64,000 nt of DNA, taken from Haemophilus seminalis (lineage in GTDB: Bacteria > Pseudomonadota > Gammaproteobacteria > Enterobacterales > Pasteurellaceae). The DNA lies in assembly GCF_006384255.1 (NCBI RefSeq), contig NZ_VCED01000001.1:124001-188000 (forward strand). Reading direction: 5' to 3'. The notes below the pieces were generated by a model. The model ran no database searches. It had not been told where the DNA came from and saw only the letters and a program-made list of their open reading frames with translations. A program made the position numbers and the translations under genes. How positions within the stretch are numbered: the stretch's first letter is position 1; every line of letters begins with the position of its first letter. Shown in pieces: positions 53,691-62,826 of this stretch.

Positions 53691-53750
53691 ACCGCACTTT
53701 TTTGCGATCTAGATCGCAAATATTTCCAATTACAGCGTAAAAAGTGCGGT
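53691..53750. other. 20-bp perfect palindrome between inverted uptake signals
   Basis: Divergent gap between rlmN and pbpG. TTTGCGATCT (53701-53710) and AGATCGCAAA (53711-53720) form a perfect palindrome. ACCGCACTT (53691-53699) and AAGTGCGGT (53742-53750), both uptake signals, flank it as inverted repeats with a 42-bp spacing. The palindrome could be an operator, a cruciform or part of a nested stem. A T-run follows the first uptake signal, but the position between divergent genes argues against a terminator. Confidence 0.55.
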
Positions 53751-53783
53751 AAAATGTAAGCCTATTTTCTAAGGTGACCAATA

Positions 53784-54662
53784 ATGTTTAAGAAAGCTTT
53801 ATTTATTTTATCTTTGTGTCCTTCTTTTGCGGTGGCACAGTCTTATGTTGTGTATGATTTTACGCATAATCGAGTGTTGGAAAGCCGTGCGCCTGATAGC
53901 GTTCAGCCCATTGCTTCTGTAACGAAATTAATGACGGCTAATGTATTTTTAGAGAATAATAAAAATCCTAATTGTCGAATCGCAATCACAAAAGAGGATA
54001 CGGATCGAATTAAAGGTACAGGAACAAAATTACCTAAAAATATTCCTATCTCTTGTAACGAATTATTGAAAGCAATGCTTGTGCATTCTGATAACTATGC
54101 CGCCCACGCGCTTTCTCGTGCTGCAGGAATGAGCAGAATACAATTTATTAATAAAATGAACGAAAAAGCCCATCAACTTGGTATGTATTCTACTCGTTTT
54201 CATGATAGTTCTGGTTTATCGAGTAGCAATATCTCTAGTCCTATGGATTTAGTTAAACTTGCTAAACATTCCTTGAATAAATCAGACATTAAACGTTTAT
54301 CTAATCTTAGTGCAACTTATATCCAAGCAGGGAAACACAAACTTTATATTAAAAATACTAATAAGTTAGTGCGTGATGAAATCTTTGATGCGGCAGTGAA
54401 TAAAACAGGCTACATTCGAGAATCTGGTTATAATCTCGTTTTCATTAATAAACACCTATGCAAAAATGCAACTATTGGCGTAATTAGTTTAAATAACGCT
54501 TCCTCTGCGTATCGTTCTAGTTTTACTAAAAGTAAATTAGAGAAATTTGGCTGCACGGCATTAAATGGAAGAACAATTCGTGATGTAGCAGGAGAAGCCC
54601 AATATGAAGATGGTTACGATGAAGTGGGATTTAATACGCTAATTCAGAAATTATCAAAATAA
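53784..54662 (+). CDS. pbpG: D-alanyl-D-alanine endopeptidase PbpG (PBP7/8)
   Basis: Low-molecular-weight penicillin-binding protein that cleaves D-Ala-mDAP crosslinks in peptidoglycan. It has 292 residues with a signal peptide (cleavage after FAVA near 18). Active-site motifs are SVTK (Ser and Lys), SDN in VHSDNYAAH and KTG in NKTGYI. RBS AAGGTG precedes the ATG. It is the only rightward gene here; its stop is followed by a strong 16-bp hairpin. Confidence 0.96.
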   Translation: MFKKALFILSLCPSFAVAQSYVVYDFTHNRVLESRAPDSVQPIASVTKLMTANVFLENNKNPNCRIAITKEDTDRIKGTGTKLPKNIPISCNELLKAMLVHSDNYAAHALSRAAGMSRIQFINKMNEKAHQLGMYSTRFHDSSGLSSSNISSPMDLVKLAKHSLNKSDIKRLSNLSATYIQAGKHKLYIKNTNKLVRDEIFDAAVNKTGYIRESGYNLVFINKHLCKNATIGVISLNNASSAYRSSFTKSKLEKFGCTALNGRTIRDVAGEAQYEDGYDEVGFNTLIQKLSK

Positions 54663-54675
54663 TGTTCATAAACAT

Positions 54676-54716
54676 AAAAAACGCGAGATAACAGTTTGTT
54701 TTATCTCGCGTTTTTT
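54676..54716. terminator. Terminator between pbpG and the coiled lipoprotein
   Basis: AAAAAACGCGAGATAA (54676-54691) and TTATCTCGCGTTTTTT (54701-54716), a perfect 16-bp stem with A/T runs on both sides. Confidence 0.93.
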
Positions 54717-54772
54717 GCTTGATTTAAATAGCAATGAGAAGAATAAATCTTGCGCTATTTCCAAGCTTGAGC

Positions 54773-55219
54773 TTATTGATTAGCCTTATTGGCAGCTTCT
54801 TCAGCCTCTTTAGAAAGCTGACTTGAAAGCGTTGAAGCTGCTTCTGATTCTTCTGACAATTTTAGAGCCAAATCTGCAGCTGAATTGGATTCGTCCATCT
54901 TTTGTTTAGAAAGTTTTTCTGCATCTTTACCTCCTTGTTTTAAGATAATTTGTGCTTCTTCCTGCTTCTGCATTGCTATTTTTACAGCTTCTTTAGCTTG
55001 TAACGATTTATCTTTCGCTAATGCAGACGCATCTCTTGCTTGTTTAGATTTATCTAGTGCAATCTGTTTGTAGTTTATTGATACTGGTTTTTGAGCAGGT
55101 TGTTCTGCAGTCACTTTCGCTTGATCAGTTGTTTTAGTTTGCTCTGTCATTTTAGGCTTATCATCACAGGCAGTTAAGACTATTGCTGAACTTAATACTA
55201 ACCAAAATGCTTTTTTCAT
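54773..55219 (-). CDS. Alanine-rich coiled lipoprotein, function unknown
   Basis: Lipoprotein of 148 residues with lipobox VLTAC, Cys18. The first 30 mature residues are Thr/Gln/Lys-rich and probably disordered. From about 55 to the end it is helical with Ala in regular positions (DKSKQARDASALAKDKSLQAKEAVKIA) and heptad-like spacing, predicting a long coiled coil. There is no catalytic motif. The pattern resembles Lpp- or TolA-like surface or envelope tethers, but I do not recognise a family. It is separated from the metal transporter by 356 bp, and its promoter region is shared with that gap. Confidence 0.85.
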   Translation of the reverse strand: MKKAFWLVLSSAIVLTACDDKPKMTEQTKTTDQAKVTAEQPAQKPVSINYKQIALDKSKQARDASALAKDKSLQAKEAVKIAMQKQEEAQIILKQGGKDAEKLSKQKMDESNSAADLALKLSEESEAASTLSSQLSKEAEEAANKANQ

Positions 55220-55575
55220 GTATTATCCTCAAAAGATGAATTTATAATAGGCGTTGCATTCTAGACTTAATTTTAGAAAAAGTCATTCTAGAGATAGAAA
55301 AATATTTGTACTTTTATAGGAATAGCCAAATTAATAATAAATGCAAAACCTTTTGAAAACTTAGCTTATCACGATGATATAACACTTAAAAACATAGGGA
55401 AAATCTATCTCACTTTTTGTTATGCTTTCAAAAATCAAAAAAAATTAACGTTTGATAATTATTTTCATTTGAAAGACGTAATAAAAATAGTATTATTGTC
55501 CATGATGAATAATTGTTGAGCAGTTGAGCGATTATTCAGGCATCCAATCTCTATACTTTTTTATAAGGACATATT
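55220..55575. promoter_or_regulatory. Divergent regulatory gap, lipoprotein / metal transporter
   Basis: A 356-bp AT-rich gap with no gene visible. It contains the Fur-like box listed separately, about 105 bp before the transporter start. The remainder shows A/T tracts that could act as UP elements; I see no other repeat. Confidence 0.6.
55452..55470. promoter_or_regulatory. Fur-like box upstream of the metal ABC transporter
   Basis: TTGATAATTATTTTCATTT matches the Fur consensus GATAATGATAATCATTATC well over GATAAT-ATT-TCATT. Iron-dependent repression of this HI0359-0362-type operon is expected from the family. Confidence 0.7.
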
Positions 55576-56457
55576 ATGCGAAATTCATTCAAAATTATGA
55601 CCGCACTTGCACTTGGTTTATTTGCAATGCAAGCTAACGCAAAATTTAAAGTTGTCACCACCTTTACCGTGATTCAAGATATTGCTCAAAATGTAGCGGG
55701 TAATGCAGCTACAGTGGAATCTATCACTAAACCAGGTGCTGAAATTCATGAATATGAACCTACTCCAAAAGACATTGTGAAAGCACAGTCTGCTGATTTA
55801 ATTCTATGGAACGGCTTAAATTTGGAACGTTGGTTTGAACGTTTCTTCCAAAATATTAAAGACAAACCAGCAGTAGTGGTGACGGAAGGTATTCAACCAT
55901 TGTCTATTTATGAAGGTCCGTATAAAGATGCGCCTAACCCACATGCGTGGATGTCGCCATCTAATGCATTAATTTATATTGAAAATATTAAAAATGCATT
56001 GGTGAAATACGATCCACAAAATGCAGCAGTGTATGAAAAAAATGCCGCTGACTACGCTCAAAAAATCAAACAACTTGATGAACCACTTCGTGCAAAATTA
56101 GCACAGATTCCAGAAGCGCAACGCTGGCTTGTGACAAGTGAAGGTGCTTTCAGTTATTTGGCAAAAGATTACAACTTAAAAGAAGGTTATTTATGGCCAA
56201 TCAATGCTGAACAACAAGGCACACCACAACAAGTGCGTAAAGTGATTGATTTAGTTCGTAAAAACAATATTCCTGTTGTGTTTAGTGAAAGTACAATTTC
56301 AGCAAAACCAGCACAACAAGTAGCGAAAGAAAGTGGCGCAAAATACGGTGGCGTGTTGTACGTTGATTCACTTTCTGCGAAAAACGGCCCTGTGCCAACT
56401 TATATTGATTTGCTTAACGTCACTGTATCAACCATTGTTAAAGGATTCGGAAAATAA
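55576..56457 (+). CDS. sitA: Metal ABC transporter substrate-binding protein (SitA/YfeA type)
   Basis: Periplasmic receptor for chelated Mn2+/Fe2+ (TroA/ZnuA cluster A-I). It has 293 residues with a signal peptide ending QANA near 22. Metal ligands are expected in EIHEYEPT (His), NPHAWMSP (His), VTSEGAFSY (Glu), and LYVDSLS (Asp). It opens the four-gene transporter; the ATG of the next gene overlaps its stop. The signal peptide carries an uptake signal reading Thr-Ala-Leu. The same protein is called YfeA in some Haemophilus annotations. Confidence 0.94.
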   Translation: MRNSFKIMTALALGLFAMQANAKFKVVTTFTVIQDIAQNVAGNAATVESITKPGAEIHEYEPTPKDIVKAQSADLILWNGLNLERWFERFFQNIKDKPAVVVTEGIQPLSIYEGPYKDAPNPHAWMSPSNALIYIENIKNALVKYDPQNAAVYEKNAADYAQKIKQLDEPLRAKLAQIPEAQRWLVTSEGAFSYLAKDYNLKEGYLWPINAEQQGTPQQVRKVIDLVRKNNIPVVFSESTISAKPAQQVAKESGAKYGGVLYVDSLSAKNGPVPTYIDLLNVTVSTIVKGFGK

Positions 56458-57377
56458 TGGACTCTTTCTCGACATCAATTTGGGTTAATGATGTAACTGT
56501 TCGTTACAACAATGGCCACACGGCTATTCACAATATGACGTTCTCATTAAACAGTGGAACTATTTGTGCATTAGTGGGTGTGAATGGCAGTGGTAAATCC
56601 ACGTTATTTAAAAGCATAATGGGGCTTGTGAAGCCACAACAAGGTGAAATCAAACTTTGTGATTTGCCAATTTCCCAAGCACTGAAACGTAATTTGGTTG
56701 CTTATGTTCCACAATCTGAAGAAGTGGACTGGCAATTTCCTGTGTCAGTGTATGATGTCGTTATGATGGGGCGTTATGGGTATATGAATTTCCTTCGTAT
56801 CCCCAAGGCGATTGATAAACAAAAAGTTCAAGAGGCGATGCAGCGAGTGAATATTGAGCATCTCGCGCATCGTCAAATTGGTGAGTTATCTGGCGGGCAG
56901 AAAAAACGTGTGTTTTTGGCCCGCGCTTTAGCACAACAAAGTCCAATTATTTTATTGGATGAACCTTTCACTGGCGTTGATGTGAAAACTGAAAATGCCA
57001 TTGTTGATCTTCTTCAACAGCTTCGAGAAGAAGGTCATCTTATTCTTGTTTCAACCCATAACTTAGGTTCTGTCCCAGATTTCTGTGATCAAGTAGTGAT
57101 GATTAATCGTACGGTGATTGCCGCAGGGAAAACGGAAGACACCTTTAACCAACATAATTTGGAAATTGTGTTTGGTGGGGTATTACGCCATATTAAATTA
57201 TTGGGCGAAGATTTACATAACGATGAAGATAAACGTGCGGTTACTGTCTTAACGGATGATGAAAAAGCCGTTGTATTCTATGGCGAAACTAAGCAGGATC
57301 CTCCAGCGCCAACAACACAGGATTGCCATTTTGAAGACTGTCCTTGTAAAAGTGCGGTCAAAAAAGAGAAGGATTAG
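56457..57377 (+). CDS. sitB: Metal ABC transporter ATPase (SitB/YfeB type)
   Basis: ATP-binding subunit of 306 residues. Walker A is GVNGSGKST (about 41-49), signature LSGGQKKR and Walker [12 protein letters not shown]. The C-terminal 20 residues, [10 protein letters not shown] followed by Ser-Ala-Val-Lys, hold three cysteines and one histidine and lie outside the ATPase core; they could bind metal. ATG overlaps the sitA stop by one base. Confidence 0.95.
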   Translation: MDSFSTSIWVNDVTVRYNNGHTAIHNMTFSLNSGTICALVGVNGSGKSTLFKSIMGLVKPQQGEIKLCDLPISQALKRNLVAYVPQSEEVDWQFPVSVYDVVMMGRYGYMNFLRIPKAIDKQKVQEAMQRVNIEHLAHRQIGELSGGQKKRVFLARALAQQSPIILLDEPFTGVDVKTENAIVDLLQQLREEGHLILVSTHNLGSVPDFCDQVVMINRTVIAAGKTEDTFNQHNLEIVFGGVLRHIKLLGEDLHNDEDKRAVTVLTDDEKAVVFYGETKQDPPAPTTQDCHFEDCPCKSAVKKEKD

Positions 57378-57380
57378 GGC

Positions 57381-58229
57381 ATGTTAGCATTATTATTAGA
57401 ACCCTTTTCCTATGATTATATGCTCAAGGCGATGATCTTGAGTACGGCAGTTGGTGGGATTTGTGCTTTTTTGTCTTCATATTTAATGCTTAAAGGCTGG
57501 TCTTTGATTGGCGATGCACTTTCTCATTCTGTTGTGCCTGGTGTCGCGATAGCCTATGCCTTTTCTTTGCCTTATGCACTTGGTGCATTTTTTGCCGGGA
57601 TTTTAGCCGCACTTTCCATTCTTTGGATTAAATCCATTTCTAAACTGAAAGAAGATGCCGTTATCGGGTTTATTTTTAGTACTTTCTTTGCATTAGGTCT
57701 ATTGATCATTTCTTTAAATCCAACCGCAGTAAATGTGCAAAGCATCATTTTAGGCAATATTTTAGGCATTGCTGATGAAGATATTTACCAAGTGGCAATT
57801 ATCATCGGTGTTTGTTTAGTATTGCTTTTATTATTTTGGAAAGACTTATTACTGATCTTTTTCGATGAAACACAAGCAAGAACGGTAGGGCTTTCACCAT
57901 TATTTTATAAAATTTTATTTTTTACATTATTGAGTGCTTGTGTGGTAGCTGCATTGCAAACGGTAGGCGCTATTTTAGTGATTGCGATGGTGATTACCCC
58001 AGGTGCGACGGCATATTTACTGACGGATAAATTCAAAACCTTGTCAATTATCGCCATTCTTTTAGGGGCGGTGACAAGTTTTGTTGGTGTTTATATTAGC
58101 TATTATTTAGATGGTGCCACTGGCGGTGTGATTGTGACATTGCAAACATTATTATTCTTGGCCGCTTTCTTATTTTCACCCAAATATGGCTTATTAACTC
58201 GTAATAAAAAGGCGGTAGAAAATGTTTGA
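57381..58229 (+). CDS. sitC: Metal ABC transporter permease (SitC/YfeC type)
   Basis: ABC-3 family permease of 282 residues with eight or nine helices. The family block is SYLMLKGWSLIGDALSHSVVPGVAIAY (about 34-60). It follows sitB by 3 bp and overlaps sitD by 8 bp. Its paralogue sitD is the second permease of the pair. Confidence 0.95.
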   Translation: MLALLLEPFSYDYMLKAMILSTAVGGICAFLSSYLMLKGWSLIGDALSHSVVPGVAIAYAFSLPYALGAFFAGILAALSILWIKSISKLKEDAVIGFIFSTFFALGLLIISLNPTAVNVQSIILGNILGIADEDIYQVAIIIGVCLVLLLLFWKDLLLIFFDETQARTVGLSPLFYKILFFTLLSACVVAALQTVGAILVIAMVITPGATAYLLTDKFKTLSIIAILLGAVTSFVGVYISYYLDGATGGVIVTLQTLLFLAAFLFSPKYGLLTRNKKAVENV

Positions 58230-59043
58230 TTGGCTTTTAGAACCGCTACAATTTGAGTTTATGCAAAATGCCTTGTTGACCGCATTGATTGTTTCAATTA
58301 TTTGTGCGTTGCTTTCTTGTTATTTAGTCTTGAAAGGTTGGTCATTAATGGGCGATGCGATTTCCCATGCGGTATTGCCTGGTATTGTACTCGCTTATTT
58401 GGCAGGAATTCCTTTAGCGATTGGGGCATTTTTCTCAGGCATTTTTTGCTCGCTTGGTGTGGGATATTTAAAAGAAAATAGTCGTATAAAAGAAGATACA
58501 GCAATGGGCATTGTATTTTCTGGAATGTTTGCTATTGGTCTTGTTATGTTCACCAAAATTCAAACAGAACAGCATTTAACGCATATTTTGTTTGGTAATG
58601 TATTGGGCGTAAGTCATCAAGAACTTATTCAAAGTGCGGTCATTTCTGCGATAATTTTTTGTATGATTGTCTTTAAACGTAAAGACTTTTTGCTTTATTG
58701 TTTTGACCCAAGTCACGCCCGTGTTGCAGGGCTTTCTCCTAAAATTTTACATTATGGCTTATTAATGTTGCTTGCTTTAACCATTGTAAGCACGATGCAA
58801 GTGGTAGGTGTTATTTTGGTGGTGGCAATGTTAATTGCACCAGGAATTACCGCACTTACGCTCACAAAATCTTTTGATAAAATGTTATGGATTGCTATTG
58901 TCAGTTCCATTACATCAAGCCTAATTGGTGTAATATTGAGCTATCATTTTGATGCGTCAACTGGTGCTTGTATTATTTTATTACAAGCGATATTTTTCAT
59001 AGGAGCATTATTTTTGAGTCGCATAAAGCAAAAAACGTACTAA
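58222..59043 (+). CDS. sitD: Metal ABC transporter permease (SitD/YfeD type)
   Basis: Second ABC-3 permease, 273 residues, homologous to SitC (CYLVLKGWSLMGDAISHAVLPGIVLAY). The start overlaps the sitC stop, giving translational coupling and a 1:1 pair. It closes the operon. It has two uptake signals inside. Confidence 0.95.
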   Translation: MFDWLLEPLQFEFMQNALLTALIVSIICALLSCYLVLKGWSLMGDAISHAVLPGIVLAYLAGIPLAIGAFFSGIFCSLGVGYLKENSRIKEDTAMGIVFSGMFAIGLVMFTKIQTEQHLTHILFGNVLGVSHQELIQSAVISAIIFCMIVFKRKDFLLYCFDPSHARVAGLSPKILHYGLLMLLALTIVSTMQVVGVILVVAMLIAPGITALTLTKSFDKMLWIAIVSSITSSLIGVILSYHFDASTGACIILLQAIFFIGALFLSRIKQKTY

Positions 59044-59078
59044 GTTTTTATTACTTAACTTATTATTCAAAATGATTT

Positions 59079-59107
59079 TTGAAATTTATTTCTTATTTTG
59101 TTAGAAT
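59079..59107 (+). promoter_or_regulatory. Promoter upstream of the glycine riboswitch
   Basis: TTGAAA (59079-59084), 17-bp spacer, TAGAAT (59102-59107). It fits a sigma-70 promoter that would start transcription near 59114, just before the riboswitch. Confidence 0.75.
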
Positions 59108-59145
59108 TCATACGCTTTTTATCTCTTATATAGGGATGAAAAGTG

Positions 59146-59345
59146 AGTTCGGATGAAGGTAGCTGGAGAGTGGGGAATTGACCCCACACCGACGATGTAA
59201 AATCTTTCAGGTGCGATGGCAGGGACTGTTACTGGACGAACCCTTGGAGAGATCCATTTTAGAAATGGACGCCGAAGGCGCAAAAGAGCGGTTAATTTTT
59301 CAATCGTTTTTCAAACGCTCAGGCAAAAGGACAGGGGCAAAAGAC
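59146..59345 (+). promoter_or_regulatory. Tandem glycine riboswitch
   Basis: Two glycine (gcvT) aptamers in tandem. The first has GGAGAGTGGGG, ACCGACG and TTTCAGGTGCGATGGCAGGG with ACTGGACGAACCC closing it. The second has CTTGGAGAGATCC, ACGCCGAAGGCGCAA and CGCTCAGGCAAAAGGACAG. All conserved glycine-binding core elements are seen in both. It is about 110 bp upstream of the glycine/alanine symporter, so glycine level controls an amino acid transporter rather than the gcv cleavage system. No clear terminator follows, so control may be translational. Confidence 0.92.
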
Positions 59346-59455
59346 AATCTATCGTAAGTGTGGAAATTATCTATCTTTTCACCGCACTTTCTTTTCCATT
59401 GTATCTTTTCGTCTTCTTGTCGTGTTTATTTTTGATTTAAACGACGAGGAATCAC

Positions 59456-60826
59456 ATGACAATTGAGTCAATTCTTTCAGCTATTGATAGCTTTATTTGG
59501 GGCGCACCGCTACTCATACTCTTATCGGGAACCGGGCTCTATTTAACGCTACGTTTAGGCTTTATTCAAATTCGCTATTTACCACGAGCGCTAGGTTATT
59601 TATTTAAAAAAGATAAAGGTGGAAAAGGGGATGTATCATCTTTTGCCGCACTTTGTACCGCATTAGCAGCAACGATCGGAACTGGGAATATTGTGGGCGT
59701 TGCAACTGCTGTACAAGCAGGTGGGCCTGGCGCTATTTTTTGGATGTGGCTAGTCGCCTTGTTAGGAATGGCAACAAAATATGCCGAATGTTTACTCGCG
59801 GTCAAATACCGTGTTCGCGATAAAAATGGCTTTATGGCTGGCGGTCCAATGTATTACATTGAACGCGGTCTAGGTATCAAGTGGCTAGCAAAATTATTTG
59901 CATTATTTGGTGTAATGGTGGCCTTTTTCGGGATCGGTACATTCCCACAGGTCAATGCGATTACCCATGCAATGCAAGATACTTTTAATATTCCTGTTTT
60001 AGTTACCGCAATTATTGTAACGCTTTTAGTCGGTTTAATCATTCTTGGTGGTGTAAAACGTATCGCAACCGCATCATCGGTAATTGTGCCGTTTATGGCG
60101 ATTTTATACGTTACAACTTCACTGGTTATTATCCTTTTAAATATAGAAAAAGTACCAGATGCGATCTCATTAATTATTTATAGTGCTTTTGATCCGCAAG
60201 CTGCGTTAGGCGGGGCTGTTGGCTTTACCGTAATGAAGGCTATTCAATCAGGCGTCGCTCGAGGTATTTTCTCCAATGAATCAGGTTTAGGAAGCGCACC
60301 AATTGCAGCCGCAGCGGCACAAACTCGTGAACCTGTTCGCCAAGGCTTAATTTCCATGACAGGAACATTCTTGGATACCATCATCGTTTGTACAATGACA
60401 GGTATTGTATTAGTGTTAACAGGCGCTTGGAATAACCCTGAGTTAGCGGGTGCAACAGTAACAAACTACGCCTTTTCACAAGGTTTAGGGACATCAATTG
60501 GTGCAACGATTGTAACCGTCGGTTTATTATTTTTTGCATTCACAACAATTTTAGGCTGGTGTTACTATGGTGAACGTTGCTTTGTTTATCTCGTTGGTAT
60601 TCGTGGTGTAAAACTATATCGTTTAATTTATATTGTGTTGGTAGGGTTAGGCTCATTCTTACACTTAAATTTAATATGGATTATCGCCGATATCGTAAAT
60701 GGTTTAATGGCCTTTCCAAATCTCATCGCACTCATTGGATTGCGAAAAGTTGTGATTGAAGAAACAAAAGATTATTTCCAACGATTGAAAATAAATCATC
60801 ACGATCAAGATGAAATCGTAGAATAA
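59456..60826 (+). CDS. Sodium:alanine/glycine symporter (AGCS family)
   Basis: Inner-membrane sodium symporter of 456 residues with about 11 helices. The family signatures are LATAIGTGNIVGVATA-type near 74-89, GPGAIFWMWLVALLGMATKYAE and MAGGPMYYIERGLG. Its leader carries the tandem glycine riboswitch, which points to glycine (and alanine) as substrate; family members mostly carry alanine or glycine. A long leader of about 340 bases separates it from the metal transporter. Confidence 0.93.
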   Translation: MTIESILSAIDSFIWGAPLLILLSGTGLYLTLRLGFIQIRYLPRALGYLFKKDKGGKGDVSSFAALCTALAATIGTGNIVGVATAVQAGGPGAIFWMWLVALLGMATKYAECLLAVKYRVRDKNGFMAGGPMYYIERGLGIKWLAKLFALFGVMVAFFGIGTFPQVNAITHAMQDTFNIPVLVTAIIVTLLVGLIILGGVKRIATASSVIVPFMAILYVTTSLVIILLNIEKVPDAISLIIYSAFDPQAALGGAVGFTVMKAIQSGVARGIFSNESGLGSAPIAAAAAQTREPVRQGLISMTGTFLDTIIVCTMTGIVLVLTGAWNNPELAGATVTNYAFSQGLGTSIGATIVTVGLLFFAFTTILGWCYYGERCFVYLVGIRGVKLYRLIYIVLVGLGSFLHLNLIWIIADIVNGLMAFPNLIALIGLRKVVIEETKDYFQRLKINHHDQDEIVE

Positions 60827-60834
60827 TCAAATGA

Positions 60835-60873
60835 AAAAAGGTGTAGATACAGTCAATATCCACACCTTTTTCT
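60835..60873 (+). terminator. Terminator after the symporter
   Basis: AAAAAGGTGT (60835-60844) pairs with ACACCTTTTT (60862-60871), with GATA/TATC inside the stem. Confidence 0.85.
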
Positions 60874-61059
60874 TATCACAATTTTTCATCTTAACAACTT
60901 ATCTTAGAAAGAAAAGCAGCTTTTTTCAGAAATTAGACATAGATCATATTTTTAAAAATTACTTTGACATTTCCTCTTAAAGCCCTTGAAAACCTGAATT
61001 AAGAAGGCTATTTTGTAGTTAAGGAAAACTGTAAATCACGCAACAAAGAGGTAAATGCT

Positions 61060-61383
61060 ATGACACTTAATATCACCAGCAAACAAATGGAAATCACCCC
61101 TGCTATTCGTGAACACGTGGAGGAAAGACTCGCGAAATTAGGTAAATGGCAAACACAGTTAATTACCCCCCATTTTGTTTTAAACAAAGTACCGAATGGA
61201 TTTACTGTAGAAGCATCTATTGGCACGCCACTAGGCAATTTATTGGCAAGTGCAACCTCAGATGATATGTATAAAGCAATTAATGAAGTTGAGGAAAAAT
61301 TGGAGCGCCAGCTTAATAAATTTCAACATAAAAGTGAATCTCGCCGAGCAGATGAACGCTTAAAAGATTCGTTTGAAAGTTAA
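61060..61383 (+). CDS. raiA: Ribosome-associated inhibitor RaiA/YfiA
   Basis: Short ribosome hibernation factor of 107 residues that binds the 30S decoding region in stationary phase or cold. The family start is [20 protein letters not shown], with core [18 protein letters not shown]. Lys/Arg-rich C-terminal residues match the YfiA group rather than long HPF. AGAGG precedes the ATG. Upstream 187 bp hold no other gene. Confidence 0.95.
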   Translation: MTLNITSKQMEITPAIREHVEERLAKLGKWQTQLITPHFVLNKVPNGFTVEASIGTPLGNLLASATSDDMYKAINEVEEKLERQLNKFQHKSESRRADERLKDSFES

Positions 61384-61412
61384 TATTGAAAATAAACTAA
61401 AGAAAGAAAAGC

Positions 61413-61446
61413 AAAAGAGCGGTGAAATTTCACCGCTCTTTTTTCT
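61413..61446. terminator. Perfect 30-bp palindromic terminator between raiA and the MFS gene
   Basis: AAAAGAGCGGTGAAA (61413-61427) and TTTCACCGCTCTTTT (61428-61442) with a zero-base loop and T-run. It serves both convergent genes. Confidence 0.9.
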
Positions 61447-61454
61447 TACTAGGA

Positions 61455-62771
61455 TTAGATTTGTGTTAAATCTACATTTTTGGTTTCTTTTGATGCTAAT
61501 AATGCCAATAGCGTCATGAGGGCATTGATTGCTAAATAAATACCTACGCCCATCACACCAAATGATGCATTAATTTTTAAAGAAATCATCGCTGCAATCG
61601 TTGCACCAATAATTGATGCTAAATTATAAGCAAGAGATGCACCAGAATAACGCACTTCTGTTGGGAATAATTCTGGTAATAGCGCAGCCATTGGACCAAA
61701 TGTCATTCCCATGATTGCCATACCAATTACTAAAAATGCAAATACACTCATTGGAGTACCATTTTCTAAGAAGAATGGCATTGTTAAACCGAGCACACCA
61801 ACAGCAACAGTCACCCAAATCAACCATTTACGGCGACCGATTTTATCGGCATAAACACCAGAAATACTGATAAAAATACCAAATACAATAGCACTAATTA
61901 ATAACAAGCCAGTAAAGGTATTTGCTGGTATACCTAGGCCAAGTGCATAACCTGCTTCAGAAATCTTTGGTGCTGTTCGAGAATATGCCTGAGCAAAAGC
62001 CGTCATAATGTAAAATAGAGAATAAGTTGCAACCATGATAAATGTGCCAATAATCATTGGTTTTAAGTGTTTAGTAAAAACAACACTCACTGGTGCATTC
62101 AATTTTTTCCCTTTTTGCTCCGCTTCCACAAATACATGGCTTTCATGCAAAGTTAAGCGAACATATAAGCCAACCGCAACTAATAAAACGGAAGATACAA
62201 ACGGAATACGCCATGCCCATTCCACAAGAGCATCTTGCCCGAGAAAATAGCTAACTAAGAAGAATGTTGCATTCGCTACAAATAAGCCAATTGGCGCACC
62301 TAATTGAGGGAAAGTACCGTACCAAGCTCGTTTGCCTTCCGGCGCATTTTCTGTGGCGACTAAAGCTGCACCTCCCCATTCACCACCGAGTCCAATTCCT
62401 TGACCAACACGGCATACGCAAAGCAAAATCGGTGCCCAGATACCGATTTGAGCATAGTTAGGAAGTAAGCCAATTACTACTGTTGAACCACCCATTAAAA
62501 CAAGGGAGGTAACTAAGGTTTTTTTACGACCGATTTTATCGCCAAAGTGACCAAATAATGCGGAACCAATTGGACGAGCAAAAAATGCTAAAGCAAGCGT
62601 AGAAAGGGAAAGTAAATCATTAGAAAGCGGATCATCGCTATGGAAGAATTGCGTATTGAAAACTAATACAGCGGCAGCCGCATAGATATAATAATCAAAG
62701 AATTCGATTGCCGTACCGACCATCGAGGCTAACGCCACTTTCATCGGATTATTACGAAGTTGTGTAGACAT
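61455..62771 (-). CDS. MFS transporter, metabolite:H+ symporter (YhjE/ProP-like)
   Basis: Inner-membrane carrier of 438 residues with 12 helices. It has the MHS signature: GHFGDKIGRKKTL after helix 2, RVGQGIGLGGEWGGAALVATE in helix 4, and GALFGHFGDKIG-type loops. Relatives carry shikimate, citrate, alpha-ketoglutarate or proline; the substrate here is not determined. It diverges from nothing and converges with raiA; menH lies upstream on the same strand, 55 bp away. Confidence 0.9.
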   Translation of the reverse strand: MSTQLRNNPMKVALASMVGTAIEFFDYYIYAAAAVLVFNTQFFHSDDPLSNDLLSLSTLALAFFARPIGSALFGHFGDKIGRKKTLVTSLVLMGGSTVVIGLLPNYAQIGIWAPILLCVCRVGQGIGLGGEWGGAALVATENAPEGKRAWYGTFPQLGAPIGLFVANATFFLVSYFLGQDALVEWAWRIPFVSSVLLVAVGLYVRLTLHESHVFVEAEQKGKKLNAPVSVVFTKHLKPMIIGTFIMVATYSLFYIMTAFAQAYSRTAPKISEAGYALGLGIPANTFTGLLLISAIVFGIFISISGVYADKIGRRKWLIWVTVAVGVLGLTMPFFLENGTPMSVFAFLVIGMAIMGMTFGPMAALLPELFPTEVRYSGASLAYNLASIIGATIAAMISLKINASFGVMGVGIYLAINALMTLLALLASKETKNVDLTQI

Positions 62772-62826
62772 TGTGTTTCCTTAGTAGTTTATTATAAAGA
62801 GAAAGGATTGAATCCTAGCACTTTAA

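Noticed and set aside
60874-61059. Possible small RNA or regulatory leader before raiA
   Set aside because: AT-rich with no conserved stem, no strong promoter elements and no terminator of its own.
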